Below are positions 56,058 through 64,000 of a DNA stretch of 64,000 bases, in pieces (position 1 is the first letter of the stretch; every line of letters starts with the position of its first letter). Origin of the DNA: Fusarium oxysporum f. sp. lycopersici 4287 (Eukaryota > Ascomycota > Sordariomycetes > Hypocreales > Nectriaceae); assembly GCF_000149955.1 (NCBI RefSeq), contig NC_030991.1, positions 4,363,381-4,427,380 of the forward strand, written 5' to 3'. The notes beneath the pieces are model-generated. The model saw nothing but the letters and a program-made list of their open reading frames with translations. It was not told the DNA's origin and ran no database searches. The translations under genes were made by a program, and so were the position numbers.

Positions 56058-57076
56058 ACACACACACACACACACAAAGTCTATTACGCCCGGCAGGCCA
56101 TTGCCCAGAGGGCTCTATGAGTTAAAAATACATACATCTCGCTAGTTGTTGCCTTGATCTCGCCAAGCCCATGCAGTTCTTTTCTTGTTCTTTCCAGCCT
56201 GGTCATCGCTTGTCTCCTTGATCCCCGTAGTTGTTAGTAGTAGCAAGTCAACTTGAAGCCCAATTCCTCCAAGTGTTCAGTTTCCTATCTTCGGCGGCTG
56301 AAGCGGTGCCTGCTTCTGGTTGCACGGGGCAGTCGTTAGTAGGTATAAGTTTATGGCCGATAGGTTAGTAGTGATGTTGTTGTCATCTCTGTTCCAGGTG
56401 ACCTGTGGCGATTGCGAAACGGATTGTGGCTCGTACTGCTTCCATGTTCGGTGTCCATTTTTGTCCATCTGATGCAGCTTTGCCCCCCAAATGAAAGGAG
56501 AGGTTGCCGCGCTTTTCCTCTACACATTGAAGCATCATCTCCTTGCGCTGTGCCATCCATTTTACACATCGGAAGAGGAGGTGCTCTACTGTTTCTTTTG
56601 CTTGCCCGCATGGGCATTCATCGGTCACTGCTGCTCCGATTTGATACAGGTAGCCGTTCAGTCGTGCCATTCCGGTCCTGAGTTGTGCCAGCACGCTGGC
56701 TTCCTTCCACGGTAGCTGGTCGTACAGTAGCCGAGTATGTTTACCAGGCAGAGCTGAGTCGACCTTTCTCGAATGTCTGCCAACTCCGTCTGGCAGTTTT
56801 CTCTCCCTTCGCAAGTCTGCTCTCGTTCGACTGAGAATTGTCGTCTTTGCTTTGCTTGTTCCTATGCGTGGTGTGACGTACGGCTCTGTTGCGTGGCGGG
56901 CTGGCATCTTGGCTATCCTCTGGATTTTGAGCTCACTGTCAGATGGTAGCCAGATGAGCCTAGGTACTATTAAGAGACGATTTGAGTCAAATCGCGCACC
57001 AAAATGGGGTTGCAGGGTATGGAAATTTGGTCCAAATCGCTTTGGTCGAAGCCGAGTCGCTGATTGGTTCAAATTA
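56058..57076 (-). mobile_element. LINE (Tad1-like) 3' end, 5'-truncated
   Basis: On the minus strand the frame 57072-56383 encodes the end of LINE ORF2. It contains an RNase H tail (LIWLPSDSELKIQRIAK) and the C-terminal region HTRLLYDQLPWKEASVLAQLRTG with zinc knuckle CPCGQAKETVEHLLFRC. A 3' untranslated stretch and a (GT)n tract (forward CA repeats 56058-56077) follow, probably the 3' tail. The 5' end is truncated exactly at the next module copy (57077). No target duplication was found other than the diverged module copies on each side. Confidence 0.85.
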
Positions 57077-57336
57077 ACCCTACTCTTCTATTCCTAATTG
57101 TCGAGTGCCCCAAATTGTCGCGTTCCCCTGTCCATTTCTCAAGTACCTGTCTATCTCCGGTTTATTCCCTTCCAATCCATATTGGGGCATTTGATTTGTC
57201 CCATTTCGATCGACAATCTGCACGCGTATAAACGCTTACTTGAGTTTTCATACATTACACACTCTCCTTTCCGTAATCTCGATCCGAGGATTCTTTCCAA
57301 CGACCTTTGCGAGCTCAGATCATCGAGCGGCTAGTT
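57077..57336 (+). repeat. CCCTACTCTTCT module, copy after LINE fragment
   Basis: The copy is about 260 bp, from CCCTACTCTTCTATTCC to AGCGGCTAGTTTAAA. The inner part (CGATCGACAATCTGCACGCG; TCGAGCGGCTAG) matches the copy at 61438-61710 that leads into an OrsD ORF. Here no OrsD ORF follows. Confidence 0.88.
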
Positions 57337-57812
57337 TAAATTCCGTCACATTCTTGGTACGAAGATGCTGGTCTACGGGGGAAATGCTGACGATCTACCG
57401 AGGAAAGAGCGGGTCAACGAGCAATTCAAGGCTTAGTTCGTGTTTACGTTACAATCGAGGGTAGTTCCGCTCTAGCTTGAACTTTATACCGCCCAATTGA
57501 CTTTCATGATTGAAATGATTCTGTAATCTATCTAAACCAGACTTTACAGCTCACAGCTTGAGCATGACGGGTATAGCCACCACGACACGTTAATGAGGCG
57601 GTGGCAGTGCTGAAGTCACGTGAATTCGACAAGTCCTTTGTCGCAGCCTGATTCCAGCCTCCATGCCCTCGCCATCTTTTCCTCGTGCATCTCCAGTCTT
57701 CCACGAAACGACCGTCTTACTGAGCGTCAAGACAACATCCCTTTTTCCCCTGTCACACAAAAAGGTCCCCTGCGCTGACCGTGGCGTGTAGCGTGAGAGC
57801 AATCTTGTCAGC
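57337..57812. promoter_or_regulatory. Leader/promoter region of the PNP-NACHT gene
   Basis: No ORF is supported. The region should hold the promoter of the gene starting at 57813. No specific site is recognised. Confidence 0.35.
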
Positions 57813-60800
57813 ATGAACCCCGCTTTGTTGCCTAACTTCGATGATGACCATCTCCGACTCCCGAAGCGACAAAAGACCTCTCATTCGAATACAGACTCAA
57901 ATACAGAGAACAACCTACCATATGGCCGCTATACTATAGCTTGGATTTGTGCGCTGTATATCGAGACGGCTGCTGCTCAGGCCATGCTAGACGAGAGGCA
58001 TGGTGAACTACCGAGACGTCCTAATGACAACAATGCCTACACGCTTGGAAGCATTAAGAATCATAATATCGTTATCGCATGCTTACCTCAAGATCAGTTC
58101 GGAAATAACACTGCCGCAATTGTGTTAACAGACTTGAAGCGTACTTTTCCATCAATCCGCCATGGGTTAATAGTTGGTATCGGCGGCGGGGCGCCTGGCA
58201 AACTCGATATTCGTTTGGGCGACATTATTGTGGGAACCAGGGTTATGCAATATGACTTCGGGAAAGTTATGGCTGGTGGCAAGATTAAAACAACAGCAGT
58301 TCCTAGAGTCCCTGATTATTCTCTTCGCACGGCCGTAACAAACCTTCGTGCTGGGCACGAACTAAATTCAAGCCGCGTCTCAGGCATCCTTCAGGAAAGG
58401 ATGAAGAGCCTTACGAATTACAACCATCCAAATGCGGCCGATCGTCTATTCCAGGCATCGTATCGGCACGACCCTTCAATGGCGAATTGCCAAACCTGCG
58501 ATCAATCGCAACTAGAGCAACGGGAGGCGCGAAGATCTTGCGAACCAAAGATTCATTATGGCGGAATTGCCTCCAGCAACCAGGTCATGAAAGATGCAAT
58601 TACGCGCGACCGTCTTGCCCAAGAATTGGACATTATATGCTTCGAGATGGAGGCTGCAGGGCTGATGGATGTCCTTCCCTGTCTTCCAATTCGAGGTATA
58701 TGCGACTATTCAGATTCTCACAAGGCTAAAGACTGGCAGAAATATGCAGCAGCAGTCGCTGCAGCATATGCAAGAGAGTTCTTGGAGGCTCTACTGGCAA
58801 CCGACGACGGGTTAAGAGACTCTCGGCCCAATGCCCATTTTCGTATGTTTGCCATTCACCCTTCAACTGCTAAAGTAAAGGAAGCTAACTTGTTATTACA
58901 GCTGAGCAAGCAGATCTTGGTAATCGTCGGCTACAGCTAATGGAGTCTCTCCGGTTCGAGCAAATCGATTCGCGCAAAACCACAATCAAAACTGCTTATT
59001 CCAAGACCTGCAGCTGGTTCCTCAAACACCGTGACTATCTGGAATGGCTCGATTTAGAGAAGCATTCGCAGCACCATGGTTTTCTTTGGATCCGAGGCAA
59101 GCCAGGTGCCGGTAAATCAATCATTATGAAGTTCATCTACACAAAGATGAAAAAGACAGATATCCCAATGAAAGCACTCACTGTCTCATTCTTTTTCAAC
59201 GCCAGAGGAGAATTGTTAGAGAAATCAGTCTCAGGGATGTATCGATCTCTACTCCTGCAGCTCCTCGAAGGCTTCCCCGATCTACAGAAAATCCTGGACG
59301 ATCCTGACTTGATACCACGGAACCAGGTCACATGCCCACCGTTAAACATCCTCAAAGACTTGATCCGTTCCGCAATCTCGTCTCTGGAGAAGCGATCCCT
59401 TACCTGTTTTGTCGATGCGCTGGATGAGTGCGATGAGCAGCAAGTCAAGGACATGGTCGAGTTTTTTGAAGAAGTCGCAGAACACTGTGTGGAAGACAAT
59501 GTGAGATTTCAGGTGTGCTTCTCGAGCCGACATTACCCTTACATTGACATCAAGTCGGGGATTCGATTGACGTTAGAAGGCCAAGACGGTCACAACGAAG
59601 ACTTGAAACGCTACATCAGCAAACACCTGCGGATTCAGGATCGTTCCCTTGTGGATGAGTTGACGCAGATGATGCTTGAGAAGGCGGCCGGTGTCTTCCT
59701 CTGGGTTGCTCTGGTAGTGGACATTCTAAACGAAGAGAATCGCCATGGACGCCTAGCACTTCGGAGAAGATTGCAAGAGGTGCCAAGTGAATTAAGTAAG
59801 CTTTTCAAAGCTATCCTGACTCGGGATCAAGAGCACATGGAAGATCTGTTACTCTCTATTCTCTGGATTCTTCTTGCAGAACGACCGTTAAAGCCTGGAG
59901 AGTACTATCATGCGCTTTGGTCTGGACTATCACTGAAAGGCCTGGTAGATCTCGAAATACCGCCTGTCAACACTTCGGATGCCAGCGACTGCTTTAACAA
60001 ATGCGTCATCAGCTCTTCTAAAGGACTCGCTGAAATCACCAAAGCCAAGAAGCCTACAGTGCAGTTTATACATGAGTCTGTCCATGATTTCCTAATCAAG
60101 GACAAGGGTTTGTATCAACTATGGCCAGAACTTGGGGCAGAATGGGAAAACCGAGGTCATGTTGTAGCGCCTACATATTTCATGAGGCCATAGGAGAGGC
60201 GATTGACGGACAACAATCTACTGAAGCACAGACCATAAAGGATGACCTGTTAAGACAGTTCCCCTTTCTAGAGTACGCCAGTCAGTTTGTTCTTGGACAC
60301 GCTGATGCTGCTGCCCAAAAGATTACCCAGCAACAGTTCATTAGCGAATTTCCAGTATCAAGCTGGGTCCGTATCTTTAATATCTTTGAAAAGCATAAAA
60401 TCCGAAAGTATAGTGAAGGAGCAGACATTCTCTACATCCTCGCAGACAGGGGATATCCTGAACTCATTCGGATGAGACTCGAAGTAAACCCTGGGATTGA
60501 CTGTGGAGGAGGAAGATACCGTCACCCGCTCCTTGCTGCGATGGCCAAGGGAAACAAAGATAGTGTCACAGCGCTGTTGGGTTTATCATCGAGGTTCCAT
60601 AACGGAATCGACATTACAGATGGCCTCAAGAGCAAAATAGACTCAGTAAAGACGAATCATACCCCTGTTTCTTGGGCATGCGAAGAGGGTCATCTGGCTA
60701 TCGCTGCATTTCTTCTGGACCAGGATGCGAAAGTCGGTGTGGATGACTTAGTGAGATTTGTGGGGAACGGCAATTTCGAGGTAGTGAAGATGCTTCTTGA

Positions 60801-61419
60801 GAAGGGAGCAGATGCTAGGGTTGCAACTAAGGATGGACGGACACCACTGCTTCTATCATTACGGAACGGTCACTTGGAGATAACGAAGATGCTTCTTGAA
60901 AAGGAAGTGGATGCTGGAGTTACAGATAAGGATGGATTAACACCACTGCATCTAGCATCGCAAAATGGTCACTTGGAGATAGTAAAGATGCTTTTCGAGC
61001 AGGAAGCGGATGCTAGGGTTGCAACTGAGTATGGATTGACACCACTGCATGTAGCATCGCAGAACGGTCACTCGGAGATAGCGAATATGCTTCTCGATAA
61101 GGGAGCAGATGCTACGGCTGCAGCTCTGGATGGACGGACGCCACTGCATCTAGCATCGCAGAACGGTCACTTTGAGATGGCGAAGATGCTTCTCGAGAAG
61201 GAAGCAGATGCTACGGCTGCAGCTCAGGATGGATTGACACCACTGCATCTAGCATCGCAGAACGGTCACTTGGAGATAGTAAAGATGCTTTTCGAGCAGG
61301 AAGCGGATGCTAGGGTTGCAACTGAGTATGGATTGACACCACTGCTTTTAGCATTACGAAACGGTCACTCGGAGATAGCGAAGGTTTTAGGGTTTGGATT
61401 AGGGTTAGAAAAGGGTTAA
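57813..61419 (+). pseudogene. PNP-NACHT-ankyrin NLR gene, frameshifted
   Basis: Exon 1 (57813-58842) encodes a purine/uridine phosphorylase-like (PNP_UDP) domain: YTIAWICALYIETAAAQAML, GIGGGAP, FEMEAAGLMD, GICDYSDSHK. A 59-nt intron (58843-58901, GTATGT...ACAG) joins it in phase to exon 2, with linker ADLGNRRLQLMESLRFEQID and a NACHT domain: P-loop GKPGAGKSI, Walker B CFVDALDECDEQQ, sensor CFSSRHYP. Near 60150 the frame must shift to continue with CCSAYIFHEAIGEA, a helical domain (FPFLEYASQFVLGHAD) and then ankyrin repeats to 61419. The last repeat is cut off and ends in TTAGGG-like sequence. This layout (sensor-like N-domain, NTPase, repeat receptor) is that of fungal NLRs; in fungi these act in non-self recognition. 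The frameshift may be real or an assembly error. Confidence 0.9.
60790..61382 (+). repeat. 99-bp ankyrin repeat array, highly similar units
   Basis: Six 33-residue units of the form (E)I-x-KMLLEKxADAxxATxDGLTPLHLASQNGHL follow head to tail with near-identical DNA. Units beginning near 60979 and 61276 encode the same EIVKMLFEQEADARVATEYG stretch. Such homogeneity implies recent unit duplication or gene conversion. Confidence 0.93.
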
Positions 61420-61420
61420 T
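61383..61420 (+). repeat. Interstitial telomere-like TTAGGG sequence
   Basis: The segment reads GGTTTTAGGGTTTGG, then ATTAGGGTTAG, then AAAAGGGTTAA. It contains two exact TTAGGG hexamers and two near ones in 38 bp. It replaces the expected ankyrin sequence after EIAK. Confidence 0.75.
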
Positions 61421-61437
61421 ATTTACTATCTAAGCTG

Positions 61438-62356
61438 TCTTTGCCCTACTCTTCTATTCCTAATTGTCGCCTACCCCTGTTTATTTCTCACTTGTTTATT
61501 TATCTCCCGTCTATTCCCATATGACCATGCTATGGTGAATTCTGTTTTCTCATTTCGATCGACAGTCTGCGGGCGCATTACTTACGCGTGTAAACACGCG
61601 TAAACGCGTACTTCAGCTTTTTTACATCGTCTACTCTCTTGCTGTAATTTCAATTCGAGGTTTCCCCCAACGATCTTTAAAAGCTCGTGCCATCAAAAGG
61701 CTAGTGGACTATAAACGACTTTCACTATGGAACTTGAAGATCTCTTTTACTACGATCCTTCTTGGCGTATCATTGTTTGCAAACAGTGTGGCGTTGTACC
61801 GCAAACCAATATCGCCCGGCATATCCGACGGCACCACAATGCGACGCGTGCCTTTAAGGTTACTGCCATCAAGCTATTTGAGAGAAGTTTCGACCATCTA
61901 CCTCTCATAGGAGACGCCGATGAGATATGTAGGAACGTGCGACCGTTGCCGATCGCCCATCCGATTCGGTTCCTTGATGTTTTTCACGATGGAATTTGTT
62001 GTCTACTTTGTCAAGACGACCGAGACCGGTATGTCTGCCGAGGTCGCACAGCAACAGAAGATCATCTCAAAAAGGTTCATAATCAACCATTGCGCCAACC
62101 AGGGCGTAGACGAAGGGGAGAGGCTGGAGGGATCAAGGGTTTGGCCCAGGCCGGTCTGGTCCGGACTCCAGTCTCTTATCAAACCCTTTTTCACGGCTCA
62201 CGATGTAGGTACTTCATCGTCGAGGCCCGCAAAGTTCACAAGGACATGGAGGAAAACCCATCTGGATTTGATGCAGGAAGTAGCGCGACCAATATCAGCC
62301 CTGCGTTTACTCAAACTAGACTCGAGGACATCATAAACCTTCAGCTTGCCCAGTAA
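61438..62356 (+). CDS. OrsD-domain zinc-finger protein, probably truncated
   Basis: After the CCCTACTCTTCT module (61438-61726), ATG 61727 begins a 209-residue frame. It has a C2H2-like finger CKQCGVVPQTNIARHIRRHH, a second CCLLCQ...HLKKVH, and a basic QPGRRRRGEAGG stretch followed by the YQTLFHG and YFIVEA strands. This matches the OrsD (DUF3505) domain, known from the orsellinic acid cluster and from fungal helicase-associated proteins; function is unknown. The frame stops at 62356. Family members usually continue much further, and LINE sequence starts within ~230 bp, so a LINE insertion probably truncated it. A related relic lies at 26691-27151. Confidence 0.75.
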
Positions 62357-62585
62357 GAAAACCAAAACTCAGCAATATTAAACCAGACTGGTTTTGACAT
62401 AAACCTTCTATCTTCCGACCCTAGACATCAATCCCAGTGGCTTCGAGTCACAGAATGCACCTTCCTTTGTCATCACACTTTCTTGGCATACAAGTGTTAA
62501 GAAAGTGGCCCTGTCTACACCTAAATCCTTAACAAGTGCACAACAAACATTCCAATCTGCGCTTTGCGCAGTCGCAAGCCGCAGT

Positions 62586-64000
62586 GATGGCTTCGTCTAC
62601 GACGATCCCGCCTGCTGCCCCAGATCCCTTTGATCTGGGAATCCACACTCCCGTCAACCTGAATCGGGGAGCCCGTGCAGCCCTCTTGCAGAACAGTCCG
62701 GCAGCCGTCAACGGCACCATTGGTGTTTCAACCGGTTCCGGCCGGATGGCCCAGACACCATCCTCACCACTTAACCCCGCCACCACCGCTGCAGCTACGG
62801 AAGGAGCTGAGCGTGCCAGTCCCGCATCCATTTTTGAACAAAGACCAATCTCTATTATCGAATCAGCCAATGATCTCGCGCGAGAACGCGTTGAAGAGTA
62901 CAACACCAAGTTGATGGTTTTTCAGGCCTTTTGTACCAAGTTTGAAGAAGCGGCCCAGCAATTCGTCACCGGACCGCAACGACGCTTCGCTCAGCAATTT
63001 GCTGATGATTTCCTCGGTTTTTGGAAACGAGAGCTCTCCTGCTCCGGACCTGTGACCCCCAAGCCTACATACAGCAGCGTGGCCGCTGCCGCGCCTCCCA
63101 CTGACCATGACCGTCTGACCTACAGACAACAACAACAACATAAAGGCCGACAAACAGATCCACCTCATCGCCAAGGGCAACAGACGACCATCGCCCCACC
63201 CCGACAAGACCTCCGCGTCTTTATCCGCCTAGAAGCCGGAGCTCCGGCCAGGGCCCACAGTAGCTATGCCATCCGGACTCTGATCAGGGAGAAGCTCGGC
63301 GCCGTCTCAGACAAGATCCGGCAGGTGTTCCAGGTCAGATCGGGATGGGCCGTCCTGGCTGCCGACTCGGCAACACGCGACTTTCTGGTAGAAAAGCAAG
63401 CTGAGTGGGCTGCTGAACTAAAACCTATAGCAGTAGAAACGAACAAGGAATGGTTCACCTATGTGATCTCAGACGTTCCTACAAGGCTGACTGACTTTTA
63501 CGGAAATGAGGTGAATAGTGACAGCGTCGTTAGCGACGAGATAGAAATCCAGACTGGGCTCAAGCCCATTGATGTACGTACCGGAAGACAATTCTCGGAT
63601 AACCCCTTGACCAAGGCCCTGCTTGTGTCTTTCCTGAAGCCCACAAAGAGATTCTGGTCGCTCTTTGGCAGCAGCGCAGCCAGACTCGTCGACAAAACCG
63701 ACCGACCTAGACAATGTGAGAAGTGCTGGGGCCACCATTTTGCCCGCAACTGTCACAGACAGCCAGTTTGCCGACGCTGTGGTGAGGCCGGCCACCTCGT
63801 AGACGATTGCATCGCACCAGAACAGTGCGTCAACTGCTTGGGCCCCCACCAGGCCAACTTTCGTAGGTGCCCAGCTCGGCCAAAGACAGTGCACGGCGTG
63901 CTCCGCCGACTGACTAAAGAACAACGAAAACATGTCAGGGCCGTTGGTGCGGAGACATACCGACAACGACACCAAGAACCACAGTCGGGATCACATCAGG
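62586..64000 (+). CDS. LINE (Tad1-like) ORF1 Gag-like protein, partial at window end
   Basis: ATG 62586 opens a frame that runs to the window edge (about 471 codons) without a stop. The N-terminus is low-complexity, the middle contains a helical segment (ANDLARERVEEYNTKLMVFQ), then a nucleic-acid-binding domain (LRVFIRLEAGAPARAH...YAIRTLIREKLG). Three CCHC knuckles follow: CEKCWGHHFARNC, CRRCGEAGHLVDDC and CVNCLGPHQANFRRC. This is the ORF1 protein of a Tad1-like LINE, which binds element RNA. The 62357-62585 stretch would be the LINE 5' region or junction. The element extends beyond the window and appears intact so far. Confidence 0.92.

Noticed and set aside
55849..57336. The two module copies as a long target-site duplication of the LINE fragment
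   Set aside because: The copies are too diverged and far longer than LINE target duplications (usually under ~20 bp).
61952..62194. Alternative frames over the OrsD ORF
   Set aside because: They are shadows. The 61727 frame has the zinc-finger spacing and a homologous relic at 26951.
62529..63975. Minus-strand ORFs at the right edge
   Set aside because: They are antisense to the LINE ORF1 frame, which has three CCHC knuckles.

Overview
The window looks like a transposon-rich accessory (possibly subtelomeric) block from the nuclear genome of a filamentous ascomycete (Pezizomycotina). The evidence is short introns of 47-59 nt with GTRNGT donors and CTAAC/CTRAC-type branch sites, Tad1-like LINEs, Fot1/pogo and hAT DNA transposons, a fungal Helitron, fungal NLR-type (NACHT-ankyrin, PNP-NACHT-ankyrin) genes, and nonsense codons of the C-to-T-at-CpA type expected from repeat-induced point mutation. 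A run of exactly 1000 N (718-1717) marks a scaffold gap. No rRNA, convincing tRNA or CRISPR was seen.

Layout. 1-717: LINE reverse transcriptase (minus). 1738-2563: relic of a copia element (gag fragment plus LTR). 2.6-10 kb: AT-rich, gene-poor, with a decayed gene of unknown function (6.59-7.75 kb) and a dead Fot1-like transposon (7.92-9.3 kb). 10-24 kb: host-like genes separated by long empty spacers. These are a Ser/Thr-rich secreted protein, a four-TM membrane protein, a TM2-domain protein, a secreted cysteine protein, a broken O-methyltransferase and a SIM-SIM-RING protein. 24-28.2 kb: NACHT-ankyrin NLR, an OrsD-domain relic cut by a solo LTR, and a NACHT fragment joined to an unrelated C-terminal domain. 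28.67-34.68 kb: complete copia element (two LTRs, primer-binding site, polypurine tract, tandem-repeat 3' region, one frameshift in pol). 35.38-40.7 kb: Helitron with an intact Rep-helicase ORF. 40.89-43.01 kb: four-exon secreted metalloprotease-like gene. 43.4-51 kb: two MITEs, a ~525-bp direct duplication, a hAT element with intact transposase, a second hAT fragment, and a 71-bp perfect palindrome. 51.3-52.4 kb: multi-pass membrane protein. 53.39-55.59 kb: pogo element with 65-bp TIRs. 56.1-57.07 kb: LINE 3' end. 57.8-61.4 kb: PNP-NACHT-ankyrin NLR. 61.4-62.36 kb: OrsD-domain gene start. 62.59 kb to the end: LINE ORF1.

The most interesting pattern is a recurrent sequence block beginning CCCTACTCTTCT. 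It appears five times (about 26.69, 35.16 on minus, 55.85, 57.08 and 61.44 kb), always with an abrupt boundary. Twice it leads into an OrsD-domain ORF, and several copies abut truncated genes or transposons. At 61.4 kb it follows a truncated ankyrin repeat and a run of TTAGGG-like sequence, which suggests a history of chromosome-end breakage, healing and element insertion around NLR genes. The host genes show no evident pathway in common. The shared theme is NLR-type (likely allorecognition or immunity) genes embedded in mobile DNA.
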